From: Woeseia sp.
GTDB lineage: Bacteria; Pseudomonadota; Gammaproteobacteria; Steroidobacterales; Woeseiaceae
Assembly (NCBI GenBank): GCA_021773015.1
Contig: JAJFKW010000001.1
Coordinates: forward strand, 372,001-436,000
Reading direction: 5' to 3'
Length of the DNA: 64,000 nt
Part shown: positions 47,794 to 57,866 of the stretch, one piece after another
Numbering within the stretch: the first letter of the stretch is position 1
Layout of the letters: each line of letters opens with the position of its first letter
Made by a program: the position numbers and the translations under genes
The notes under the pieces: model-generated
Told to the model about the DNA's origin: nothing
Database searches by the model: none
What the model saw: the letters and a program-made list of their open reading frames with translations, nothing else

Positions 47794-48702
47794 TTAATTA
47801 TCTTGGTCAGCTACTTCTGCAGTAACTTGATTATTGTCGACTAATCGAACGGACGATGCCGCTCTCACGTGTAGCGGTGCGAATGCATCTGCCTGAGCAA
47901 CTTCAATCGTCGACTCTCTTAACAACTCGAGAATTGCAATGAACGTTACTGCGACGCCCATCCGCCCCTCTTCAGGATCGAAAAGATCTGCAAAACTCGT
48001 AAATTTGGTGGCTGAAATGCGCGTCAAAATCTCCGACATTCTCTGCCTTACTGACAACGGCTCGCGTTGAAGATGTAAGTTCGAAAACATTTCTGCCCGC
48101 TTCAACACATCATGAAAAGCCAGCAGCAACTCTTTCAACGTAACGTCGGGCAGTTTGGCGCTAACTTTTCGTTCTGGCGCCTCTGCACTGGCAACAAACA
48201 CGTCGCGTTCCAGTCTCGGAAGTTCACTCAGGTCTTCCGCAGCCTTCTTGAATCGTTCGTATTCTTGCAGTCGCCTGACGAGTTCGGCCCGCGGATCAGC
48301 TTCCTCTTCTTCGACCTTTTCGGGTCTTGGCAACAACATGCGCGACTTAATCTCCGCCAGCATCGCGGCCATCAGCAGGTATTCGCCAGCAAGTTCTAGC
48401 TGCAGCTCCTTCATTAGCTCAATGTATTCAACATATTGTCGAGTAATCTCGGCAATCGGAATATCCAAAATATCGAGATTCTGCCGCCGTATCAGGTATA
48501 GGAGTAAATCCAGCGGGCCTTCGAAAGCCTCTAGAAATACTTGCAATGCGTACGGCGGGATATACAGGTCTTGCGGCAGCTGCGTGACCGGCTCGCCATC
48601 AACGACGGCAAACGGCATTTCGCCTTGCGACGGTCCGGCATTGACTTCCGACGCGGGGCTAGGCGCGTCTTTGCTAGTAAGTACAGTAAGTTCGGGTTTC
48701 AT
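47794..48702 (-). CDS. scpA: Segregation and condensation protein A
   Basis: 302 aa kleisin that bridges the SMC heads. The core begins at LQVFLEAFEGPLDLLLYLIRRQNLDILDIPIAEI (about residue 52; given here only as the region 52-86) and continues with YLLMAAMLAEIKSRMLLP and an acidic middle. The C-terminal winged helix is near SVRQRMSEILTRISATKFTS. The first 50 residues are a variable Pro/Ser/Ala-rich lead. It is upstream of scpB in the same transcript. Confidence 0.95.
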   Translation of the reverse strand: MKPELTVLTSKDAPSPASEVNAGPSQGEMPFAVVDGEPVTQLPQDLYIPPYALQVFLEAFEGPLDLLLYLIRRQNLDILDIPIAEITRQYVEYIELMKELQLELAGEYLLMAAMLAEIKSRMLLPRPEKVEEEEADPRAELVRRLQEYERFKKAAEDLSELPRLERDVFVASAEAPERKVSAKLPDVTLKELLLAFHDVLKRAEMFSNLHLQREPLSVRQRMSEILTRISATKFTSFADLFDPEEGRMGVAVTFIAILELLRESTIEVAQADAFAPLHVRAASSVRLVDNNQVTAEVADQDN

Positions 48703-48765
48703 TGGATGACCAAGCAGGCAACGCGCATTCTATCTCAAATCTACTCATCTACCGCAACATCGCTA

Positions 48766-49386
48766 CTAAATAAATGTACTGACATCACCGCGCCCAATAC
48801 GCAGTACCCTCGCCGTGCCTTCCGAGAGATCGATAACGCTCGTTGGTTCTATACCCGTTGCACCGCCTTGCACAATCATTTCGATTCGATCGCCGATCCG
48901 CTCGTCAATTTCACCTACATCGGTTAACGGCAATTCGTCGCCCGGCAGCGTCAACGTGGAACTCATAATTGGCTCGCCTAGCGCGTGCAAAATCGCATGG
49001 ACGACGGGGTGATCAGGCACCCTAATGCCAATGGTTCGGCGCTTCGGATTCTGCAGCCGCTTCGGCACCTCGCGAGTTGCCTCCAAGATAAATGTGTATG
49101 GCCCGGGTGTAAGGGCTTTCAGCAAACGGTACGACGAGTTCTCGATGCGTGCATAAACGCCAATTTCCGATAAGTCACTGCAAACCAGCGTGAAATTGTG
49201 TTTTTTGTCAGTTTGTCTAATAGCCCTGATTCGGTCGATGGCGCGTTTATCACCAATGTGACATCCGAATGCAAAGCTGGAGTCGGTGGGATAGGCGATC
49301 AGACCGCCTTGACGAATCAATGCGACTACTTCAGCCACCCGCCTTGGCTGTGGATTGATTGGATGAATGTCTACGATTCTCGCCAT
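48766..49386 (-). CDS. yciO: YciO-type threonylcarbamoyl-AMP synthase homologue (Sua5/YrdC fold)
   Basis: 206 aa from the ATG at 49386; the frame extends to 49500, but that part overlaps the divergent yciB region. VVALIRQGGLIAYPTDSSFAFGC, the RAIRQTDKKHNFTLVC block, LTPGPYTFILEA, RTIGIRVPDHPV and IMSSTLTLPGD are features of the Sua5/YrdC/YciO fold. YciO lies beside scpA or yciB in many gammaproteobacteria. The exact activity of YciO is uncertain; the essential t6A enzyme is usually TsaC. Confidence 0.88.
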   Translation of the reverse strand: MARIVDIHPINPQPRRVAEVVALIRQGGLIAYPTDSSFAFGCHIGDKRAIDRIRAIRQTDKKHNFTLVCSDLSEIGVYARIENSSYRLLKALTPGPYTFILEATREVPKRLQNPKRRTIGIRVPDHPVVHAILHALGEPIMSSTLTLPGDELPLTDVGEIDERIGDRIEMIVQGGATGIEPTSVIDLSEGTARVLRIGRGDVSTFI

Positions 49387-49502
49387 GGGCGGAATTGTAT
49401 AGCGTCCTGGTGGTCTGCGCCGCTGTTCTTCACGCGATTTTTGTGGCTGCTGTTTCTGGGCTATCATGCGGCTCCCTTCGCTGCCACAACGAATACGCAC
49501 TT

Positions 49503-50060
49503 ATGCAGTTACTTGTCGACTTTTTTCCGCTGTTACTTTTTCTTGGCACCTACCTCTATTTTGATGACATTTTCATCGCCTTGCAGGTGTTAATGGTCGC
49601 CATGCCGTTTGCTCTGATAATCAAGTGGCGACTGACCAAAAAGTGGGACAAGATGTTGCTGGCCTCCACCGCCCTATTGCTAGTCATGGGTGGCATTTCA
49701 CTCATTAGCCGAAATCCGATCTTCTTGTTCTGGAAGCCCACAGTCCTGTATTGGGTGGTTGCGATGGTATTTCTGGGCAGTCGATTTATTGGCAATAAAA
49801 CTGTAGTCGAGAGAATGTTTGCGACCGTCGGCAAAATGAAAAAGCGATATTGGCATTCACTCAATTACGTCTGGGTAATATTTTTCATAGGATCTGGATT
49901 TCTCAATATATATGTCGCCTATAATTTTAGCGAAGACTTCTGGGTCAAATTCAAAGTCTTTGGATTTACGGCAATTACGTTCGTATTCTTGGTATTGCAG
50001 ATAATTTGGCTAATGAAACATATCGAGCCAAACGAAGCCACCGAGCAGGAGACCGAATAA
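49503..50060 (+). CDS. yciB: Inner-membrane-spanning protein YciB (septation protein A)
   Basis: 185 aa from the ATG at 49503 (MQLLVDFFPLLLFLGTYLY). Five or more membrane helices run along it (DIFIALQVLMVAMPFALII, LASTALLLVMGGISLI, VLYWVVAMVFLGS, YVWVIFFIGSGFLNIYVAY, FTAITFVFLVLQIIWL). FFPLLLFLGTY and SLNYVWVIFFIGSGFLNIYVA-type sequences are diagnostic. YciB affects envelope synthesis and division. Its stop overlaps the next start (TAATG). Confidence 0.94.
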   Translation: MQLLVDFFPLLLFLGTYLYFDDIFIALQVLMVAMPFALIIKWRLTKKWDKMLLASTALLLVMGGISLISRNPIFLFWKPTVLYWVVAMVFLGSRFIGNKTVVERMFATVGKMKKRYWHSLNYVWVIFFIGSGFLNIYVAYNFSEDFWVKFKVFGFTAITFVFLVLQIIWLMKHIEPNEATEQETE

Positions 50061-50359
50061 TGTGGTATGCGGTCATAAGTGAAGACGTCGATGACAGTCG
50101 GGAAAAGAGAACGGCGGCACGACCAGATCACATTGCACGACTCAAAGATCTCGTTGCCGAGGACCGAGTTTTGGTTGCAGGCCCACACCCGGCCATTGAT
50201 GCGGACGACCCTGGATCCGCGGGCTTCAGCGGCAGCTTGGTAATTGTCGATTTCCCAACCCTGGCTGACGCTCAGAAGTGGGCTGAGGCAGACCCGTATG
50301 TCGCGGCTGGTGTCTATGCAAAGGTGGTCGTAAAACCGTTCAAGCGGGTTTTTCCGTGA
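50060..50359 (+). CDS. yciI: YciI-family protein
   Basis: 99 aa from the ATG at 50060, whose A is the last base of the yciB stop. The ferredoxin-like YciI fold shows YAVISEDVDDSREKRTAARPDHIARLK, the conserved His-Asp pair in this stretch and DPYVAAGVYAKVVVKPF at the end. It is known as a small cytoplasmic protein with a putative catalytic His/Asp; the reaction is not established. It is coupled both to yciB and to the bolA-like gene. Confidence 0.92.
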   Translation: MWYAVISEDVDDSREKRTAARPDHIARLKDLVAEDRVLVAGPHPAIDADDPGSAGFSGSLVIVDFPTLADAQKWAEADPYVAAGVYAKVVVKPFKRVFP

Positions 50360-50625
50360 GCGAAAGAGAACGGCTTATTGAAGCTCGCCTGAGAGACCGC
50401 ATCGACACCGCGGAGCTCCAAATCAAAGATCAGAGCCATTTACATGCTGGGCACGCCGGCGCTCGCGATGGCCGAGGACATTTTTCGGTTAAATTAGTTT
50501 CCGAAGATTTTGCGGGTTTTAACCGCCTACAACGGCATAAGATGGTTTATGATGCGCTCGGTGATCTTATGGAGTCAGATATCCATGCCGTACAAATCAA
50601 GGCGATGACACCCAGCGAGCTATAG
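50356..50625 (+). CDS. BolA-family protein
   Basis: 89 aa from the GTG at 50356, overlapping the yciI stop by four bases (GTGA). GHFSVKLVSEDFAGFNRLQRHKMVYDALGDLM and the tail IHAVQIKAMTPSE are the BolA core. The conserved His in LQRHKMVY is the partner of monothiol glutaredoxin in iron-sulfur handling. BolA and IbaG subgroups cannot be separated with confidence, although the yciB-yciI-bolA order favours BolA. Confidence 0.9.
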   Translation: MSERERLIEARLRDRIDTAELQIKDQSHLHAGHAGARDGRGHFSVKLVSEDFAGFNRLQRHKMVYDALGDLMESDIHAVQIKAMTPSEL

Positions 50626-50667
50626 CTCCGGTTCACCTCCTCTAATTGACAACGAAGGACTTTCATC

Positions 50668-51474
50668 ATGTTTTCAAAGCTTAGTTCCGGATTACCTGGG
50701 ACAGGTCTTCGCGCATTCGGCGCAACCGCAATTCTTGTATTGCTTGCCCCACTTTCAAGTGCCGAGACCGTTATGACCATCAACGGAAAGGCAATGGATA
50801 GCGCAGTGTTAGACACATATATCCGCAGCCGAATTCAGAAGCCGGTAGACCAACTGACTGCCGAAGAACGCACTTTTCTAACCGACGAGCTGGCCGATAT
50901 TTACGTGCTGTCGACTGACGCCAAAGCGACGGAACTTGAGAAAGACGCCGACGTGGCTGCGCAGCTCGAACTGCAACGCATGGGAATTCTTGCGCGGGCT
51001 GTTGCGGCAACCCTTGCTCAAGACATTGAGGTAAGCGAAGAAGAAATCGTTAAGATTTACGACGAACAAGTGAAGCTCGCACCACGATTTCAGTTAAAGG
51101 CGCGACACATACTGGTTGAGAAGCAGAGCGAAGCGATTGGCATCATTGAAAAGCTAATTGCGGGCGAAGATTTCCAGACGCTAGCCAAAGAAAACTCGAC
51201 CGATACAAGTGCAGCGGAAGGCGGCGATCTCGGTTGGTTTTTGCCTAATCAAATGGTGCAGCCATTTGCCGAAGCGCTCGTGAGAATACAAGACGGTCGC
51301 TACACAACCGATCCTGTACAAACGCAGTTCGGCTGGCATGTCATTATGCGTGAGGGTACGCGACCGGCAGAACCGCCACCACTTGAGGGCGTACGGGAAA
51401 CAATTGTCGCGCAAGCTCAGCAATCAAAATTGCGTGAAAAAATTGACGAATTAAAATCGTCTGCGATCGAGTAG
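50668..51474 (+). CDS. Periplasmic parvulin-type peptidyl-prolyl isomerase
   Basis: 268 aa. A signal peptide (about 1-31, ATAILVLLAPLSSA-E) precedes an N-terminal helical chaperone-like domain with ISEEEIVKIYDEQVK-like sequence. The parvulin domain spans about 140-235: LKARHILVEKQSEA, GGDLGWFLPNQMVQPFAEAL, QTQFGWHVIMREGTR. It resembles PpiC/SurA-like foldases that help outer-membrane proteins fold. GGAC and AAGGAC lie shortly before the ATG. It ends the yciB operon with a strong terminator. Confidence 0.9.
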   Translation: MFSKLSSGLPGTGLRAFGATAILVLLAPLSSAETVMTINGKAMDSAVLDTYIRSRIQKPVDQLTAEERTFLTDELADIYVLSTDAKATELEKDADVAAQLELQRMGILARAVAATLAQDIEVSEEEIVKIYDEQVKLAPRFQLKARHILVEKQSEAIGIIEKLIAGEDFQTLAKENSTDTSAAEGGDLGWFLPNQMVQPFAEALVRIQDGRYTTDPVQTQFGWHVIMREGTRPAEPPPLEGVRETIVAQAQQSKLREKIDELKSSAIE

Positions 51475-51506
51475 TTACCGCTTAACTTAATACGTATTAT
51501 CGTTAA

Positions 51507-51540
51507 GAAAAAGGGCGCCAGTGGCGCCCTTTTTTGTTTT
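51507..51540 (+). terminator. Terminator of the yciB-to-ppiC operon
   Basis: AAGGGCGCC-AGT-GGCGCCCTT is a perfect 9-bp stem followed by TTTTTG and TTTT, 35 bases after the stop of the isomerase gene. Confidence 0.9.
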
Positions 51541-51697
51541 CGAAAATTTTTCTGTGAGTTCGCTCACAGCAATTCCTGCGACTCACGCCTATATTGCACG
51601 GGAGTCATCTCTAATCGCTCAGAGATGGCTTCTCCAACCCTCGCATCTCCTTTATGTTGATACGAGACCTAAGTCGGCAGGGACGCCGACTTTTTTA
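51541..51697 (+). ncRNA. Candidate structured small RNA ending in its own terminator
   Basis: Three hairpins lie in a row: CTGTGAG-TTCG-CTCACAG (51553-51570, UUCG loop), CATCTCT-AATCGCTC-AGAGATG (about 51607-51629) and AAGTCGGC-AGGGAC-GCCGACTT followed by T6 (51671-51696). A single-stranded CU-rich stretch (CCAACCCTCGCATCTCC) lies between the second and third. A second terminator 130 bases after that of the previous operon, with no reading frame between them, suggests a separate short transcript. The promoter was not identified. It could instead be a 3' extension of the upstream operon. Confidence 0.4.
51671..51697 (+). terminator. Second rightward terminator
   Basis: AAGTCGGC-AGGGAC-GCCGACTT followed by TTTT. 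It ends the candidate small RNA and faces the leftward repeat-protein gene. Confidence 0.75.
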
Positions 51698-51748
51698 TGC
51701 CTTCTCTATTCGCACCGACGATCCGTGTAGTGCGATTTTACAAAATAT

Positions 51749-52714
51749 CTATTCGGCTACGAGACCGATGCCTTTATAAACACGTCCGGCAACCGAAAGC
51801 CGTTCACCTACCGTCGGCATCGCTCGACTTCCCAGCATTCCGTTCAGATCGACCGAGACGCCACTCAGCACTGCAGTACCGTAACTCGGATTTATTTCGT
51901 CAACGACACCCGTCAGCAGAGACAGGCCGTTCCCAGCTGTAACGGGAACTACATCAGCGTTTACGATTCCACCAGTCGCATCATCAATTGATCCGTAGAC
52001 TGCAACGGTGTCGCCGTGTCGGTAACTGTTTCCAGCAATCGAATCGGCAACTATTGACTGCCCAAGGACCGAAGCGAAATCGCCGCTTACAAAGTCGATT
52101 CGGCCGACGACCAGCAAATCACGAACACCTGTTCCCGAAATTCCGCGGCTTCCGGTTCCGCTAATGCCACGACTGCCGGTTCCGCTGATACCGCGACTGC
52201 CTGTGCCGGTAATGCCACGACTGCCGGTTCCGCTAATACCGCGACTACCTGTGCCAGTGATGCCACGACTACCTGTGCCAGTGATGCCACGACTACCTGT
52301 ACCAGTGATGCCACGACTACCTGTGCCGGTAATTCCACGACTACCGGTGCCGGTAATTCCACGACTTCCTGTACCAGTAATGCCGCGACTACCTGTACCA
52401 GTAATTCCACGGCTGCCGGTTCCGCTAATACCGCGACTACCTGTACCGGTAATTCCACGGCTGCCGGTTCCGCTAATGCCGCGACTACCTGTACCGGTAA
52501 TTCCACGGCTGCCGGTTCCGCTAATACCGCGACTGCCGGTGCCTGATATACCCCTGCTTCCAGTTCCAGTTATCCCTCGATTACCCGAATCATGTATCGC
52601 CTGTGTCTCCGACGAACTGTCGGCGGCAAATCCATTCGACGGCACAACGACGCACACCGCGCCGAAAGACGATATCAAACCGATAATCGTCCTGCGAACA
52701 TCAATCTCGCTCAT
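51749..52714 (-). CDS. Exported octapeptide-repeat protein with DUF5666-like C-terminus
   Basis: 321 aa; GGAG lies about 9 bases before the ATG. Residues 10-31 form a signal peptide ([20 protein letters not shown]). Residues 44-195 are 19 octads GSRGI(S/T)GT with almost no variation beyond S/T; the first reads GNRGITGT. Residues 196-321 are a beta-rich domain ([62 protein letters not shown]) that fits the DUF5666 pattern. The Gly/Ser/Thr/Arg repeat is likely extended or fibre-like. The gene follows a DUF6502-like gene by 101 bases in the same direction. The function is unknown. Confidence 0.8.
   Translation of the reverse strand: MSEIDVRRTIIGLISSFGAVCVVVPSNGFAADSSSETQAIHDSGNRGITGTGSRGISGTGSRGISGTGSRGITGTGSRGISGTGSRGITGTGSRGISGTGSRGITGTGSRGITGTGSRGITGTGSRGITGTGSRGITGTGSRGITGTGSRGITGTGSRGISGTGSRGITGTGSRGISGTGSRGISGTGSRGISGTGVRDLLVVGRIDFVSGDFASVLGQSIVADSIAGNSYRHGDTVAVYGSIDDATGGIVNADVVPVTAGNGLSLLTGVVDEINPSYGTAVLSGVSVDLNGMLGSRAMPTVGERLSVAGRVYKGIGLVAE
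52130..52585 (-). repeat. 19 tandem 24-bp coding repeats
   Basis: These encode the GSRGI(S/T)GT octads. Units differ mostly at third codon positions (for example CCGGTT, CCTGTA or CCGGTG read on the + strand) and at the ACC/AGC position that gives T or S. The opposite strand is also open across the whole array and would read PRLPVPVI repeats. The array is prone to slippage, so copy number may vary between strains. Confidence 0.93.
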
Positions 52715-52815
52715 TTGCTAGATCTCCAACAATCTTGCATTAATTGATCTCTGCGATTAGTCCTAGTCGCTTGCGACCACATTTTATTCGGGGATCAGTC
52801 CTTTGATTCCTTCGC

Positions 52816-53679
52816 TCAACGATCCTCCAACAGTTCTTTCAAGCTCTTCTTTTTAGAGTCCGGTTCTACGACGAAATGAAATATGCCAACGCCTGTTTGC
52901 ATAGATTCTTCATTTCGGCTCGCGTCGGGCGGTTCCAATTTCGAAAGCCAGTTGTCTATTTCCTCGAGCAGTGCCTGACATTTTTCGCGAACATACATGT
53001 CGAACATTGGGAGATGCTCCGGTTTCATCCCGAGTTCTGGTTGCACAGCGCGTTGAAAACGCTCAATTTTGGTCTCATGCTTTAGCATGTTTTCTTCTAA
53101 TGTATGCGCGAAATCATGAACGCCAGATCCGAGAGACTCCAAGAAGTCTGGGGCTAACGCCTCTGGAACATATTCCCGCCTTAAAACTTTGTACCATTCA
53201 CGGTCAGCTTCACGAACCGCACCGACTCTAAGTAATTCATCAAGCATCGCGCGTGGCGTCATATCCCCGCTGTATGCTTGAACCAATTTCACGAACGTCG
53301 TGTCATTGGGCACATCCGAGTCGTAGCGCAACTCAAGTGGCATGCCATACGGGCCAGTAAATTCTGGATCTGTATGCCATCCGGACAGTACGCGCGAAAT
53401 TCGATTTAAGTTTGTCTTGAGCTGAAACCTCTCCTCCTGCGCGACTGATGCCAGTCGCTGTACTTCCTTTCTTGTAAGGCCCGTAACAATCGCAATTCTG
53501 GCTTTGGACATTTTTTTGCCAGGCACCCTGAATTCTTGGCCTGCAATAGTTACAAATACGGTTTTAGCTACCTCCGAAAATTCTGCATAAGTCACCCCGT
53601 GGCGAAGCAATATCCGAATAAGGGGCCGCAGCAGTTTCGTATAGGCAGCTAATAAGCCTGTTTTTACAGAATCGCTCAT
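52816..53679 (-). CDS. DUF6502-like protein, paralogue 1
   Basis: 287 aa. Residues 15-90 carry FSEVAKTVFVTIAGQEFRVPG and a helix-turn-helix-like SKARIAIVTGLTRKEVQRLA. The middle has LSGWHTDPEFTGPYGMPLEL and VKLVQAYSGDMTPRAMLDELL. The C-terminus ends GIFHFVVEPD. The same pattern recurs in the gene at 54094. It fits a family I know as DUF6502, of unknown function; the helix-turn-helix suggests DNA binding, which is inference. It lies just upstream of the repeat-protein gene and probably shares its transcript. Confidence 0.72.
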   Translation of the reverse strand: MSDSVKTGLLAAYTKLLRPLIRILLRHGVTYAEFSEVAKTVFVTIAGQEFRVPGKKMSKARIAIVTGLTRKEVQRLASVAQEERFQLKTNLNRISRVLSGWHTDPEFTGPYGMPLELRYDSDVPNDTTFVKLVQAYSGDMTPRAMLDELLRVGAVREADREWYKVLRREYVPEALAPDFLESLGSGVHDFAHTLEENMLKHETKIERFQRAVQPELGMKPEHLPMFDMYVREKCQALLEEIDNWLSKLEPPDASRNEESMQTGVGIFHFVVEPDSKKKSLKELLEDR

Positions 53680-54093
53680 ATTTCAACATAATAGACATAG
53701 TAGGGAATTTATTCCCGAAATGCCTCACAGTCAACTTAAACTTGCAGCCGAAAGTCCTGCCGCAGAACCGTTTTGTCTGCTTCTTGTTGAGATTTTGGCT
53801 TATTGTGAGTATTGCGCGTGAACATCAGGACGCCCGTTTGATACGGTGATGTCAGTCGGGAGAATAAACAAGCTCGTTTATTTCTTTTTTTTCAACTATT
53901 TAAGATATATAGTTAAGATACATTCTCAGAAGTAGATACAGAATAGCCGTGCTCGAAGACGCGAGCAGCAATAAATCGTTCCAACTGAGAGCCAATTGGG
54001 TAATTTCTGAATTCGACTAACGCGATTGCGCAATCAAAGGCGGGACCGTATCTACGCGGTCAACTATGCAATATGATTAATTTTGCACTAGTT
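53680..54093. other. AT-rich spacer between the two DUF6502-like genes
   Basis: About 414 bases, richer in A/T than its surroundings. TTAAGATA occurs twice, 13 bases apart (53900-53907 and 53913-53920), within TAAGATATATAGTTAAGAT. This could be a promoter or operator for paralogue 1 and the repeat-protein gene. No gene is present. Confidence 0.4.
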
Positions 54094-54954
54094 CTATTTT
54101 TTTCTACCGTTAGAATTACGGAAGTAGTTCATTTCTCCTCCGTCAGCCAGTTCGAAATAATAAACACCTACGCCGACAGCCCCGGTTTTTGAATTTTCGA
54201 TTTCTTCTGCAGGATAAATTGTCTCATACGCAGAATACAGATCGTCTATTCCTCGCAGAAACTCGTCAATTCTCTCCCTCGATATTCGCCGAACCCTACT
54301 CCGATCTTCGCCACGAATACGGGACGTCCAAGCGATCCTTTGAATCCAAGCCTCTGACTCATCAACGTCGACATTGTTATTTATGGCATGCGCGAGGCCA
54401 AATAATGAACGGCCCAAAGCAGATTCAACAATTTGCTCCTTATCTCGAGGTCGAAAATGTCTTCGAACTACTCGCAAACTACCGTCATCGTTTTCCTCAA
54501 TTGCTTTTACACGCTTTAACTCTGTGCGCATTGCCCCCGGGGGAATGTCGCCACCATACCGCCTAACGAGTGACGCGAATGAGGCATCCGTTCCCTCAAA
54601 TGGCAGTATTTTTGGTTTGCCGCCGTCGTCTACGAATGTTGTATCCGTATGCCAGCGGTGCAAGATCTCTATCGGCGGAACAACTTTGGAGGTATCTATT
54701 TCAGTCCCCTCCTCGATTACGCCTCTAATTCTCTTGACCTCTTTTCGGGTCAACCCGGTCATTACCGCAACACGAGAAATATTGGTGGGTCTCCCGCGAA
54801 GCCCGTAATCTGACGTACTGACATCAACGAAAGCGCATTTAGCTATTTCTGCGAATTCACGATAACCGATACCCACTTTCATGAGCATCCTTGCTATTGG
54901 TTTGAGGGCGCTAAGAAGGCCTGACAAAACCGTGCTGCTAGTTGACTGTTGCAT
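54094..54954 (-). CDS. DUF6502-like protein, paralogue 2
   Basis: 286 aa from the ATG at 54954; the frame opens at 55023 and the start is uncertain, as no clear ribosome-binding site is seen. It shares with paralogue 1 the layout FAEIAKCAFVDVSTSDYGLRG, then ISRVAVMTGLTRKEVKRI, ILHRWHTDTTFVDDGGKP, VRRYGGDIPPGAMRTELKRV, and ends VGVYYFELADGG. The pair probably arose by duplication and has diverged strongly. It is separated from paralogue 1 by the AT-rich spacer and from ligA by 181 bases. Confidence 0.7.
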   Translation of the reverse strand: MQQSTSSTVLSGLLSALKPIARMLMKVGIGYREFAEIAKCAFVDVSTSDYGLRGRPTNISRVAVMTGLTRKEVKRIRGVIEEGTEIDTSKVVPPIEILHRWHTDTTFVDDGGKPKILPFEGTDASFASLVRRYGGDIPPGAMRTELKRVKAIEENDDGSLRVVRRHFRPRDKEQIVESALGRSLFGLAHAINNNVDVDESEAWIQRIAWTSRIRGEDRSRVRRISRERIDEFLRGIDDLYSAYETIYPAEEIENSKTGAVGVGVYYFELADGGEMNYFRNSNGRKK

Positions 54955-55135
54955 GGGCGCAAAATATATGAGCGGAACAAGCCCGCGGTCAATGAAATTA
55001 GACAGTTGGGAAAAATGGCCCAAGTTTCGCCTTCAAATTGTTCCCAAAACAACTGTTATTTCTAGAAGTCTTAATAACTTTTAGCGATTGATTTGATTGA
55101 GATTTTCTGCTCTGATTTTCCCAAATACTGGCTAA

Positions 55136-57842
<2,707 letters not shown>

Positions 57843-57866
57843 ATACGCTCTCTAAAGAACTCAAAT

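Noticed and set aside
52087-52506. Second leftward frame (Val/Ala/Glu/Pro-rich) through the same array
   Set aside because: A frame shadow of the 24-bp repeats; no start signal.
52130-52585. Regular array considered as CRISPR
   Set aside because: Units are contiguous 24-mers in coding frame with no spacers and no cas genes nearby.
52164-52721. Rightward frame of PRLPVPVI repeats
   Set aside because: It is the exact antisense of the octapeptide array; no start site, and the leftward gene has a signal peptide and ribosome-binding site.
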